The position numbers and the translations under genes were made by a program. A stretch of 64,000 bases of DNA from NCBI RefSeq assembly GCF_000327385.1, contig NW_008707550.1:687585-751584 (forward strand). The letters are read 5' to 3'. The stretch is from Lottia gigantea (Eukaryota > Mollusca > Gastropoda > Lottiidae). The notes below the pieces were generated by a model. That model worked only from the letters and a program-made list of their open reading frames with translations. It ran no database searches and was not told the DNA's origin. Positions 36,096-47,548 of the stretch are shown piece after piece (the first letter of the stretch is position 1; each line of letters begins with the position of its first letter).

Positions 36096-38157
36096 CAATC
36101 ACACCATTTCCTGCCAATTTGTCTTTCTCTCTCTTTGAAGTACCTTTTTTTTAAAATTTAATCCAAATGGATTAGTTAAAAGTTCACCACCCCTCTTCAA
36201 ATTTGGTGCCCTTATAGATATTACACATGCTTTAATTGAATAATTTCACAAATATTATGGAGCTACTTATGAAATTACTTTGAGAAGACTATCATACCAG
36301 AGCCAGGATGGCACAATATTTTAAAGTTCTATCAGAAGATGCAGGCAGCTATCACTATGGATGATCAGAAGCTACATATATCATAAAAAAAAATATTCTA
36401 TAAACATCTTTAATCCACCTTTTATTTCTTTTGGTATAGTTTCTTTATCTTTTATTTGCAACGAGGAATCAATTTTCTTTCTTCTTGCAATATCCTATAA
36501 CAATGAGCGAAGGGTTATGAAATATTCACCTAGGCCTGTGCTTTCGTAATTTCAAATATATATATATATTGTTATTACAAAAACTATCTTCTAACAGTTG
36601 CATTTATTAGGTTTAAAAAGTGGGAGGACATAACAGTCGAAAACTATAAAACTGTTATAGAGTATAGACCTAATTTAACCATAATTTCTAGTAGGCATTA
36701 GTAGTCTTCAAGGGTCAATTTTCATCATGCAGAATTTTCGAGTTGGAGGGGCAACAGTCAAAGGAGGAGGGAGAGGAGGAATGTTTTCAAAATAAAGGGC
36801 TTTTTAAAGCTATTTATAGTCATTCACGACTTCAATGTTTAAATAATCGCAATCTGGCAACAATTTTTTGTTTTTTGTAAGTCCAAGGTATTGCTGGCCT
36901 TAGATGAAAAAATTATAATTTAGAAATGAATTTTACAGATTTTCTTAAAATCATTTTTACTTGATATTTCTTAGAGGGAATAAGTGTGTATATATGTAAA
37001 ATCCACAAACCTTAAATGTCTATCAACCAAAAGATATTCAAATGCAAGTGACATGACATGCAATCGAAAACTTAAAATATTATTTTGACTCTAATTAGTT
37101 CATTTTAAGTTCTAATACTGTTAATCTCGAATAAGATTCCCAAGTTGTGGTAACAGTACATTGAAATTACACAAATTTATATTATGTACATATATTTTGT
37201 GTTTACAATGCAATTTTTGTATTTTCAGAAAAAAGAACACCATGCTTAAAGACAGACAATGAAGAAAATGATAAATTTTAATAAAGATTATTAATTAACC
37301 GTTGTTTTTATTGCATCCTGCCATTTTTGGGGGCAAACCTAGACTTTTCAGATACTCAGCAGTATATAATTCATCAAAGTCTAGGTGTATCAGAAAAATG
37401 TAGGTGTATCGCAAAAGGCGGAGGTGTATCACGAAAATTGTAGGTATATCGGATAATAACCTACTCTAAAGATCAAAGGATCTAGAAAAAAAAGAGTATA
37501 AGTCATAGAAAATAGACAAATAGACAACTATCAACAATAATAAGATGACAAATTAATGAGATACACTACATTTAACAGCATTATTGGCCTATCATTATAG
37601 GCTTATCACTTCACTTGATGATGAAAATGTAGATTGTTGAAACGTAGTGTGTAATAAATCTATATATTATATATTAGGAGTGGTGTAAAATTGTGTTCTG
37701 TTATTTAATCATTATTGGCGTATGACTATGAAATATATTTCTTCATTATATGGTGGAAGAAGAGAAGATGTTTTATGAATTCTTACACAGTTTTTGGGAC
37801 AGGCAAAAGTATTTATAATTTAAATAAGACATCTTACCGAAGCACACCATATTCTAGATACTATCAATAAGGATATAAAACCTGTAATCAATAAATAACA
37901 TTGTAATTTCCCAATTATTCACAATGGCCTACACTGCAGAACATATAGTTAAAATTTTTATTTGGGTGTGACTGTGAAATTGAAAGTCTCTGACCATGTA
38001 GATATTCGAAATTTTCTTGTGTATAAATAATTGTAAAAGGTAGTTATGCCCTTGGTCTGTAGGAGGCTTACATTTGAGACTGACAGAGATATTCATGATC
38101 AGCATCGCCATCCAGCATTTAGCCTTAAAAAAAAATTATAGGCCCTACTATGTCTAT
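36096..38157. other. Non-coding stretch with minor repeats
   Basis: No gene supported. Short direct repeats of the type GTGTATCAnnAAAATGTAG occur at 37385-37455. A + strand segment at 37229-37290 looks like a tiny terminal exon (acceptor ATTTTCAG, short open end, AATAAA) but nothing upstream joins it. Confidence 0.45.
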
Positions 38158-39163
38158 ACAGTCAAGTAACCTAATTTCGTGCTTACCTATTTTTCGTGCA
38201 TCTCCTGAAATGATTAATAATTTACATGTGCGACCTCGCCTGACCCCAACATTTGTTTATTTTTATAAACATAGGTTATTTGTACACTGTCAGCTAGCAG
38301 AATGAATCCAGTAGTTTCAAGCAAAGTAAAATGTCTACATTGACAAATACAAAATGGCGGGTTTCAGTTATTACCACGTTATCGGCCGAATTTCCCTATA
38401 ATCCCAAGCTGTAATCGGAATTCCAAGTGTCGTCTGCTAGAATGTAGTCCAACGAATGAAGTCATGTGATCAAGTAGCGAATTCTGTGTCAGCAGAAAAA
38501 TTCTACAGTGGTGTAACCTATTTTCGTGAATATAAGGATTCAACGCCGAATTTCGTCAAAGTTAAAGAAACGAATTTTTTTTTTCTTATGTCTTAGATGT
38601 TTCCTCAGATATTCTACAAAATAATTAAAATTGGTTTATTTCGATTTTCATTATGAATCCTTCACTTTGACCCATATTTCATGAGCAACCAACACGACAA
38701 CGGCGTCAGAATGCGTCACCTATTTTCGTGTACCACATTTGATTTATAAATAAGTCTAGAAAAACACGTTGTATGGATGCCGGGTGGTATAATTAACTTC
38801 TCTTCTTAAAGTATTTATCTTTAATATCAATTCATTATAACTAGTGACAATTCCTTCAAAGAACCATGATTTAAAAAAAAAAAAATTATACCACTGGGTA
38901 TCCATACAACATGTCTTTCTCGACTTATTTATAGATCAAACATTGTACACGAAAATAGGTGACGCATTTTGCCGCCGTTGTCGAATTGGTTGCTCATGAA
39001 ATATGGGTCAAAGTGAGGGATTCATAAAGAAAATCGAAACAACCAATTTTAATTATCTTGTAGAATATCACCGAAGTTAAAAAAACTGAATTTTTTTTTC
39101 AGTTTTTTTAACTTCTGTGTTTTTTTTTTAACTTATATGCACAAAAATAGGTTACAGCACTGT
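38158..39163. mobile_element. Foldback element about 1 kb, family E
   Basis: Ends ACAGTCAAGTAACCTAATTTCGTGC and, inverted, GCACAAAAATAGGTTACAGCACTGT. From about 38560 to 39110 the two halves are long inverted copies of each other (GGGTCAAAGTGA against TCACTTTGACCC; GTTGTATGGATgCCgGGTGGT against AcCAcTGGGTATCCATACAAC). Non-coding. A related, less complete copy sits at 40507-41262. Confidence 0.8.
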
Positions 39164-39834
39164 ACTACCGTACGGTACTATATCATATGATATTGTCTGT
39201 ACTGTAGTCAGTAGTGTATTCAGAAATGGATTATTACGCTACTAGTAAGTCTTACCTACCAAATAGGCTCAAGCAAGGTTCCAACCTCATCAGTATCATT
39301 TCGTTTTAGGATAAAAGTTGATTTTAACATCCATTTAGTTGAGAAATATTCAACCTAAATAAATGAACAGTTTTAATCAATGGAAGCTGACATCTTGGGT
39401 AATGACGTCACGACGTCAATATGTCGTCATGAGTACATAAAGAAGGCTTAGCCTACAGTACTAAAGCTGGTTTTGTTTAGGCTACTGTTACACTCCCTGG
39501 GACTATACTCGCTAATATATTCTACAGCTATATGGAACAATAGGCTAATCACTAGTTACAGTTTAAGCAACATATTGATAAGTAACATAATGTATAATAT
39601 AATTCATATTGTTTTTGATCAATAAGCCCATGTGCCTGACGACAGTTGGGACTGTCAAAACGGTGCATAAACTATAACCAGTGATTGTTGTTACATAAAA
39701 CTTTAGAATATAGTGAAATTACTATAATGGAAATAATTCCAGGGAGGCGCACCCCCACCCCACCCCCACCCATGTCTCTTTTACTTGTGGGCCTGAACAG
39801 AAAAAGGCTCATAATTCAGTTTCAATCAACACAA

Positions 39835-40012
39835 TTTATTATATGTCATGAACGCATGAAAGTTATATCACACCACTCAATAATCATCATTTCAGCTTTG
39901 AAACCATGGCCCTCATAGCAACAGATTTGCTGCCCATCAACATCCAAGTTTGCTTCAGCCTTGGAAGATCGTTTCCTGGCGATCTGTTTCTCTTTGACTG
40001 TCGTCGAAGTGA
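39835..40012 (-). other. Possible terminal exon inside the inverted-repeat transposon
   Basis: On the - strand an acceptor GTTTCTCTTCCAG is followed by open frames of 41-58 residues and then AATAAA (39840-39835), about 6 bases beyond one stop. Two frames are open (one reads SLRRQSKRNRSPGNDLPR, the other begins TSTTVKEKQIARKRSSK), so the frame cannot be chosen. It could be captured host sequence or a remnant of the element's own gene. Confidence 0.3.
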
Positions 40013-40506
40013 TTCTGGAAGAGAAACCAAAATTTACACAAGTGACTAGCCCAAAAGACTTAGTGTTCACATTAGACCCACAGTTTTGGTGATTGGAAGT
40101 AAATAATACTAAATACTAAATAAGTAAACAGTCTAGCCTAGGCTAGGTTAATGGCAATGCGATCTCAGTCCCATCAAAATAATAATTATTTTTGTTTACA
40201 TTGTTATGTTATGCTCATTTATAGCCAGGGTTAGCTTTGTGGCGAAAAGGCTTTCGTCGGTTTAACCCGTAGAATTGGAGTATTTCACATTCATAGAAAA
40301 ACATAAATCGATCGAGGAAGTGTAGGCCTATCAGAAATGTTGTTGACAGTGTCTCAGAAGCCATAGTGCATGCTCCTCGTCTAGGCCTAGGCTTAGATAA
40401 CCAGTGCGTGGAAAGAAACCCTCTCACAAAGTTTCCATATCTATTATATCCTGTTTTTAGACCTGAACATAACACGATTTGCAAAACCACTGAAATCATC
40501 GAATGT

Positions 40507-41262
40507 ACAGTCGAGTAACCTAATTTCGTGGAAACCTATTATTCGTGGATTTCCGGAAAGGATTAATGATTTACATGAGCGACCTTGCGCGTCCTCCGCA
40601 TTAGTTTGTTTTGATAAACATGGGTTTTCTCTATAATATCAGCTAGTAGAGTGAATCCAGTAGTTTCAAGCAAGGTAAAATGTATTAATGTATACTTTGA
40701 CAAATACAAAATGGCGTATTTCACTTATTACCAAACGTCACCATTTTTTATCGGCCGAATTTCATTATAATCCCGAGCGTTAATCGGAATTCCAAGTGTC
40801 GTCTGCTAGAATTTAATCCAACGAATGAAGTCACGTGATCAATTAGCGGATTCCGTGTCAGCAGAAAATTTCTATGGAACACAAAGTGGACCATATTCTT
40901 ATGTTGTTTCAGTGACTTTTAGCAATAAATCACGCTACGTATCTTATTTTGTCAGTCACTATTTTTTTTTTAAATCGTGCTTCTTTGAAGGAATTGTCAC
41001 TAGTTATAATGAATTGATATTAAAGATAAATACTAAGAGAAGTTAATTATATCACCCGGTATCCATACAACGTGTTTTTCTAGACTTATTTATAGATAAA
41101 ACATTGTACACTAAAATAGGTGACGCATTCTGCCGCCGTTCCCGAGTTGGTTACTCATGAAATATGGGTCAAAGTGAAGGATTCATTAAGAAAATCGAAA
41201 TAAACCAATTTCCATTATTTTGAAGAATATCTGAGGAAACATCTAAGACATAAATTTTTTTT
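40507..41262. mobile_element. Family E foldback element, incomplete, nested
   Basis: The left end ACAGTCGAGTAACCTAATTTCGTGG and the following 350 bases match 38158 onward (CAGTAGTTTCAAGCAAGGTAAAATG, here in part; TCGGAATTCCAAGTGTCGTC). The right part matches the right half of that copy (TATCCATACAACGTGTTTTT). The terminal right repeat is missing. Confidence 0.75.
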
Positions 41263-41646
41263 TTGAAGCTGAAATCAGTCTCTATCAGCTATTTCAGCCT
41301 CCGTGCAAATGCATTCGCCCCCCTTGGCACATTGGTCTGGTTACGGGCCTGTTTCTGTTGATAAAGATTTATAATGCACATCTTGCTTTGAGCAATTTTC
41401 ATGATGACTAAATTTCTTTGGCAAAGATGGAGTTCAGTCCTTTATACTAACTTCACTATATTCTAAAGCTTTATGTAACAAAAATCATTGGTTATAGTTT
41501 ATGCACCGTTTTGACAGTCGTCAGGCACACGGGCCTATTGATCAAAAACAATATGAATTATATTATACATTATATTACTTATCAATATGTTGCATAAACT
41601 ATAACTAGTGATTAGCCTATTGTTCCATATTGCTGTAGAATATACA

Positions 41647-42765
41647 GCTAGGCCCTAGCTATTTTAATATGGAAGATTACAGGTTTAATATTTCGGTGGT
41701 TAATAATTGGAAAGTGCTAAAATTCTAGATTTATCTTCTTTTTGTGTTTTTGTATAGACATACCAAATTTTATCAAAATCGGTTAAAAACTGTAAATTCT
41801 AGAGCGTTTACGAGGGATAACGTCGGCCGTCTTGTAGCTAAGAGAGGGTAACAAGATGGCGCCTTGTGACGTAGTTGACCAGACTCTCTCTATATACGGC
41901 TCTGCGCCTAACCAGAGCCTAACTGCGCAAGTTAAGTGTGTTCTGAAAATATTAACTGATATGTGGGCTTAAGAGAGTAACCTCCCCTTTGAATGCTAAA
42001 TGCGCCATCTTGTTTTACAGAGACGACATCGAGATAAACATTTACAAATAACAAGAAGCTTTATATTCTTTCCTTCCCGATTTTTGCTTTGCTGTTATTT
42101 AAGTAGGCTATGTAGCACCTAGACCTAGCCTAGCATAATGATAAGTAGCCTAACTACAAGTAGCCTAGACCTTGGACTCCAAGCCGGCACCCTCCAAGCC
42201 TAGCCTACATTGAGAATTATAAGCTATAGCCATAGGCCTAGACCTACTAGATCGAGTCTATACCTGTCAGTGTCATCATAGAACATACTGTCAGTATACA
42301 GTTCTATGGTGTCATTAGCAGAAAACAGTTGGCCATGACGTCAAGAAAAGGAAATTGGGGGATGATGTAGTCATGGATATAAATCATTAAATGACGTCGC
42401 AGGAAAAATGTCAGCTCCCATGTACGATGTTACTTTTCGAGACTGGCTGAAATTCTACCACAATCAAAGTTATTCAAAATGATTAAATTAGAATATTCGT
42501 TTAAATAGGTGAGTAACCAGTGTTTAGTATGATCAGCTTAGCTTAATTAACTTCCATTTTGGAATCAGTCACTGTAATTGACTGGAGTAGGCTTTTGAGT
42601 TTTGTAGTCTGCACTGACCTGTTTTTTTTTTGTTTCTACGGTAGGCCTAGTACTTTTAGACTTTGTCCCTACCAGGCTAATTACTCTAATTTTCCAGGAG
42701 TCCGCGTGCAATTCTTTAGAATGGCCTAGGCAATGAAAAATAATCAAATCAAATCAAAGTAATTT
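41647..42765. other. Non-coding, more G+C-rich stretch
   Basis: No exon supported. It contains an inverted pair AACAAGATGGCGC (41848-41860) and GCGCCATCTTGTT (42003-42015), which may be short element ends or YY1-like promoter sites. The short ATG frame at 41855 has 35 codons and no resemblance to anything. Confidence 0.4.
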
Positions 42766-44955
42766 TTATACGCCCACATGAAATGGGGGGCGTATATTGT
42801 CGTCACCCATGTCCGTGCGTCCGTCCATCCGTCCGTCCGTCCACAATTGCTCGTAAACACTCTACAGGGCACAATTCTTGACGGATTTTAACGAAACTTA
42901 GTATGTGTGTTCGCAATCACCCAAGGATAAACCCTATTGAAAATCAGCGAAATCGAAAAATATTTAGCATGAATTATTGCCCTTGTTAATTTTAGCTCGT
43001 AAACACTCTAGAAGGCACAATTCTTGACAGATTTTGACGAAACTTGGTATGAGTGTTCGTTATCACCCAAGGATAAACCCTATTGAAAATCAGCGAAATC
43101 GAAAAATATTAAGTATGAATTATTGCCCTTGTTCTTGAAAACGCGTTCAATTTTTAGCTCGTAAACACTCTAGAAGGCATAATTCTTGAAGGATTTTAAC
43201 GAAACTTGGTATGAGTGTTCGTTATCACCCAAGGATAAACCCTATTGAAAATTAGCGAAATCAAAAAATATTTAGTATGAATTATTGCCCTTGTTCTTGA
43301 AAACGCATTCAATTTTTAGCCCATAAACACTCTAGAAGGCACAATTCTTGAAGGATTTTAACGAAACTTGGTATGAGTGTTCGTAATCACCCAAAGATAA
43401 ACCCTATTGAAAATCAGTGAAATCAAAAAATATTTAGTATGAATTATTGCCCTTGTCATTGAAAACGTGTTCAATTTTTAGCTCGTAAACACTCTAGAAG
43501 GCACAATTCTTGAAGGATTTTAACAGAACTTGTGTTCGTAATCACCCAAGGATAAACCCTATTGAAAATCAGCGAAATCAAAAAATATTTAGTATGAATT
43601 ATTGCCCTTGTCCTTGAAAACACGTTCAATTTTTAGCTCGTAATCACTCTACAGGGCACAATTCTTGATGGATTTTAACGAAACTTCGTATGAGTGTTTG
43701 TAATCACCCAAGGATAAACCCTATTGAAAATCAGCGAAATCGAAAAATATTTAGTATGAATTATTGCCCTTGTTCTTGCAAACCGTTCAATTTTTAGCTC
43801 GTAAACACTCTAGAAGGCACAATTCTTGACAGATTTTGACGAAACTTGGTATGAGTGTTCGTATTCACCCAAGGATAAACCCTATAGAAAAATCAGGGAA
43901 ATCGAAAAATATGTAGTATGAATTATTGCCCTTGTTCTTGAAAACGCTTTCAATTTTTAGCTCGTAAACAGTCTAGGAGGCACAATTCTTGACAGACTCT
44001 ACAAGTCACAATATTTTTGTTCATAATCACAATTTACAATAAATGTCATTATTTTCCTGAGAAACTATTTTGATTAACAAATAAGAAAATTTAGTTTAAT
44101 CATTTAACATGTCCCTAACCAGCCACCATACATGTACAGCATCATAAGATACTATAAATAGACCAAGTGGAAAATCCAAGACAGATATCCAATCATAGCT
44201 TAGTCATGTGACATCCCAAGATGCAGCAGTTTATCTGATTTCATTTTATATTATTTCATTCAAGAGAAAAGGTTTGCTTAATCATTTCATTTTCACCAAT
44301 TGTGCTGATACAAAAATGAAATTAAACATGGGTCATAGGGGAAAGGTTTTGTTTCTTGGAAGATTGAATTGAGTTGCTGGATAAGTAGGCTACTATAGGA
44401 AAAATATTTAGTATGAATTATTGCCCTTGTTCTTGCAAACCGTTCAATTTTTAGCTCTTAAACACTCTAGAAGGCACAATTCTTGACAGATTTTGACGAA
44501 ACTTGGTATGAGTGTTCGTATTCACACAAGGATAAACCCTATAGAAAAATCAGGGAAATCAAAAAATATGTAGTATGAATTATTGTCTATATTTTTGAAT
44601 ATAATCTGCAAATACACAATTCATGACAGACTTATTGAAATCACCCAAGGATAAATCTGATCAAAAATCTTGTAAAACACGTAATTTTTATTCTACAAAG
44701 CAGAAGTCTAAACCAAATTGACAACTTGATGAAATTGATCACAATCAAAACTAAACCTTTTGAAATATAAAATACAAGTTATTGCTGTTATTCTTACAAA
44801 TGTGTTTGATTTTTAACTTGTGATGGCACAGTTTGTGATGGATTTGGGTATAAGTTGAATATTTCCTGGTGTCTATGTTTGCTATTTTCTAACAAATATT
44901 CAATTTCAAACAAAGCTCTCAGATGGGCGTATATTACCTTGCCTGGCAAGCTATC
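42766..44955 (+). repeat. Tandem-cored 'pearl-like' element, copy 4, 2.2 kb
   Basis: Starts TTTTTATACGCCCACATGAAATGGGGGGCGTATATTG and ends GGGCGTATATTACCTTGCCTGGCAAGCTATC, each quoted in part below 20 per block: TATACGCCCACATGAAATGG at the left, CTTGCCTGGCAAGCTATC at the right. The core has seven to eight units of about 163 bp, each with TAGCTCGTAAACACTCTAGA and ATCACCCAAGGATAAACCCT. From about 44000 to 44400 an unrelated piece interrupts the array, which then resumes. Short CCGTCCGTCCATCCGTCCGT microsatellite near the left end. Non-coding. Confidence 0.88.
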
Positions 44956-44972
44956 TTTTAAACTCGGATGAT

Positions 44973-45290
44973 TTAAGGGATTGTAAAAAGGTTTTCTAAA
45001 TTCTTATGTGTAGGCCTATCGGAGATACTGATAGATTCGATTTACTCCCTTCCAAGTTTTAATCGGATATCTGTGGTTTCTGCCACTAAAACTAAGCGTT
45101 TGATGACGTCACTAATCCTGCAGGGCCTTATGGTAAGGTGTATTTTACGATTAGTGACGTCATAAACACTTAGTTTTAGTGGAAATGAAGGAACCACAGA
45201 CGTCTGATTGAAACTTGATAGGGCAAGGCGTATATCGATGGCTATTAGTGTCCCTGATAAGCTTACATATACAAAAGTATTCAAATGTCA
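44973..45290. mobile_element. Family B palindromic element
   Basis: Left end TTTAAGGGATTGTAAAAAGG. The interior palindrome is strong: GCCACTAAAACTAAGCGTTT and GATGACGTCACTAATC are answered by GATTAGTGACGTCATAAACACTTAGTTTTAGTGG, each within 20-base blocks. It lies 17 bases after the end of the tandem-cored element. Confidence 0.75.
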
Positions 45291-45516
45291 AGCTTATGTT
45301 TGTACTATTATTTTTAGCAACTACCCCTTTTTCGTTATTATCTTATAAATAATATGCAAATTACTTCTTTCAGATTTTTCTTTGTACCGATATCAGGAAA
45401 CTTAATAAACTGGAATAGAAAGATAGTTAAAATAAACAGATATGAAGTAGCGAATTAATTTATATTGTAAAGGGTGAGTTATTTATAAACAGTTTATCCA
45501 CCCTAACAAGTGTTTT

Positions 45517-45685
45517 TATACGCCGACATGAAATGAGGGCGCATATATATTGCTGTCACCCATTTCCGTCCGTCCGTACTCCGTCAACAATTGCTCGTAA
45601 ACATTGATTTCGACGAAACTTGGTATAATTGATTTTAATCACCCAAGGAAACAAGGATGAACCTTATCGAAAATCAGAAAAATCA
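45517..45685 (+). repeat. Left piece of a split tandem-cored element, copy 5
   Basis: TTTTTATACGCCGACATGAA then TGCTGTCACCCATTTCCGTC, the family 5' end. Its sequence stops near CGAAAATCAGAAAAATC, where Polinton sequence begins. The complementary 3' piece lies at 59400-59543. Confidence 0.7.
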
Positions 45686-45719
45686 CTTTTTCAATGCGTC
45701 ATATCCGAAAAGACACAAC

Positions 45720-45830
45720 TGTTAAAATGTATTATAACAGACTCCCCAAACTGTTAAAAATGTATTATAACAGACTTCCCAAACTGTTAAAAAAATATAT
45801 CATAACAGATTCCTCCAAACTGAATTATAA
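45720..45830. repeat. 33-bp tandem repeat near the left Polinton edge
   Basis: Three units of the type ACTGTTAAAATGTATTATAA, CAGACTCCCCAA, the third more diverged. Sub-terminal tandem repeats are common in such elements. Confidence 0.7.
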
Positions 45831-45901
45831 ATTACCTAAACCACAGACAAGAATCACTATAATAATACAGTATAAAATAACCGCATTAAAAAAAAATAAA
45901 A

Positions 45902-46024
45902 ATGTCTTTAATTTTAAAACACGAACAAAAAAAATTCGAAGGAGACGGTTTCTTCTCTGCGCTAACATCTCTCATCCCCAAAGTGGCCAATTTTGTCTCA
46001 AACAACAAATTTCCTCAGGAGTAG
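45902..46024 (+). CDS. Short ORF with hydrophobic C-terminal half, Polinton
   Basis: Forty residues: an Asp/Glu/Lys-rich start then GDGFFSALTSLIPKVANFVS. Small proteins with this kind of amphipathic/hydrophobic segment lie next to the PLA2-like gene in related elements and resemble adenovirus pX/pVI-like capsid-associated peptides. The assignment rests on position and composition only. Confidence 0.4.
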   Translation: MSLILKHEQKKFEGDGFFSALTSLIPKVANFVSNNKFPQE

Positions 46025-46133
46025 ATGCAGTGAAAAGATCTAATGATTCATTTCTATCGCTTGAATAGTTTTCTCCTTGTATTAAATCTTTCGTATTAAA
46101 AATATATAGTGTTTATTTCATTATTGAACAAAT

Positions 46134-47210
46134 ATGTCTTTAATAAATGTCCATCCTTCTAAAACGTATTTCGGTGCGGGAGACATTCAAAAGTCATTGG
46201 GTTCTCTTACTGGATTCCCATGGGCAAAATATCCCGGAGAAAAACATCTCCCAGGGCACAATTATACAGGTCCAGGCACGAGATTAGATCTACGATTGGA
46301 TGAAAATGATAATCCCAAATCAGGGGAAGAACCCGTTAATACAGTTGACGCAGCAGCGCTCAAACACGACATACTGTACAGAAACAAAGACATAACATTC
46401 AGACACCAAGCAGACAAACAAATGATAGACGAACTCGAAAATATTCCCAATCCCACTTTCAGAGAGAAATTACAAAGGGCTCTTATCATAAAACTCTTGA
46501 AGGCAAAATTGAAATTGGGTATGGGCATAGCAGACGAGATTCACAAAGAATTTCGAAAAAACAAACATTACCTCAAAGTCAAAGTTTTTGATAAAGATGA
46601 AATTTGGTCAGCCGATTTAATCAACATGCCAGTCGAGAGAGGGTACAAGTATTGTTTAACGGTGATCGACATATACACGAGATACGCTTGGGTCTTTCCC
46701 TTGAAAAACAAATCGGGTCTGACTGTCAAACAAGCATTCGAAACCATAATGAAACAATCTGACAGAAGACTCCTAAAGTTGTGGGTTGATAAAGGAAGCG
46801 AATTCTACAACAGAAATGTGAAATCTCTGGGGTTTGAAATTTACAGCACGCATAACGAAGGTAAGGCCGTAGTGATAGAAAGATTCAACAGGACTCTTAA
46901 AAGCAAATTATTCAAGAAATTCATGGAATTGAAATCACAAAAATGGCTTACAATATTACCAGTTGTTGTCGACGAATACAATCACAAAATACATTCGTCT
47001 ATAGGTGTGACGCCAACGCAAGCCTCTAATAACCCGATTATCATAAAGTCCGTCAACACTCGAAACAACTTTGAAAACGAGTTTAGCAATTTGAATATTA
47101 AACCCAAATTCAAAGTTGGAGATCGAGTTCGTATTTTTAAATATAAATCATTGTTTCAGAAAGGTTACGTCGGGTATTGGACTAACGATATATTCATCGT
47201 TGATAAGTAA
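46134..47210 (+). CDS. PLA2-like domain and retroviral-type integrase core in one frame, Polinton
   Basis: The first ~130 residues read HNYTGPGTRLDLR, then PVNTVDAAALKHDILYR: the Gly-rich calcium loop and the catalytic HD of parvovirus VP1-type phospholipase A2, which in those viruses helps breach the endosome. From about residue 150 follows an rve integrase core: WSADLINMP (first Asp), LWVDKGSEFYN (second Asp), and ERFNRTLKSKLFKK (catalytic Glu region), ending in a chromodomain-like or SH3-like FKVGDRVRIFKYK. Integrase inserts the element. In relatives the two are usually separate genes; whether the shared frame is ancestral or a product of decay cannot be told. Confidence 0.85.
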   Translation: MSLINVHPSKTYFGAGDIQKSLGSLTGFPWAKYPGEKHLPGHNYTGPGTRLDLRLDENDNPKSGEEPVNTVDAAALKHDILYRNKDITFRHQADKQMIDELENIPNPTFREKLQRALIIKLLKAKLKLGMGIADEIHKEFRKNKHYLKVKVFDKDEIWSADLINMPVERGYKYCLTVIDIYTRYAWVFPLKNKSGLTVKQAFETIMKQSDRRLLKLWVDKGSEFYNRNVKSLGFEIYSTHNEGKAVVIERFNRTLKSKLFKKFMELKSQKWLTILPVVVDEYNHKIHSSIGVTPTQASNNPIIIKSVNTRNNFENEFSNLNIKPKFKVGDRVRIFKYKSLFQKGYVGYWTNDIFIVDK

Positions 47211-47548
47211 AAAGCAGATCACCTCCCACGTATGAATTGATCGATCAAGACAAAGAACAAATCATAGGAAGGTTTTATCAAAATGAACTTCAAAAAACTG
47301 ACTTTTAAAAATGAATCTCGAAAATGAAGATTTAGATGAAAGGTTAAGAAATTTAGATTTACGCTCTCTTAAATTAAGTTTTTTTAAATTTAAATGTAAA
47401 TTTATCTTCAAAATATTATTGAATGTGTTTTATCAGAATGTTATACAATTTTTTTCAAACACAAACTAGGTATATATTTCGTCAATTGGGTCTTCAGCAA
47501 TACTTACCGCCTACTTCGAAAAACACCTAAAAAAAATCAACTTAAAAA

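Larger units (their letters stand above)
39513..41646. mobile_element. DNA transposon with about 200-bp inverted ends
   Basis: The segment 39513-39722 and the inverse of 41447-41646 match over their whole length, for example CTACAGCtATATGGAACAATAGGCTAATCACTAGTTA, read here in two blocks of 20 or fewer, and GCACCGTTTTGACAGTCGTC against GACtGTCAAAACGGTGC. The 1.7-kb interior holds a possible - strand terminal exon (39835-40012) and an inserted family E element (40507-41262). No transposase motif was recognised, so it is probably non-autonomous or carries captured DNA. Confidence 0.75.

Noticed and set aside
37229-37290. Possible tiny terminal exon (acceptor, 16 codons, AATAAA) on +
   Set aside because: No upstream exon in the same direction could be linked to it.
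37615-37665. TTGATGATGA...GTTGAAAC resembling a hammerhead ribozyme core
   Set aside because: Stems II and III cannot be paired convincingly and no retroelement is attached.
40215-40499. 94-residue - strand frame
   Set aside because: No splice link to the possible exon at 39835-40012 and no recognisable domain.
41848-42015. AAGATGGCGC motifs as a promoter with YY1-like sites
   Set aside because: The two sites are an inverted pair and may be short transposon ends; no start exon was found beside them.
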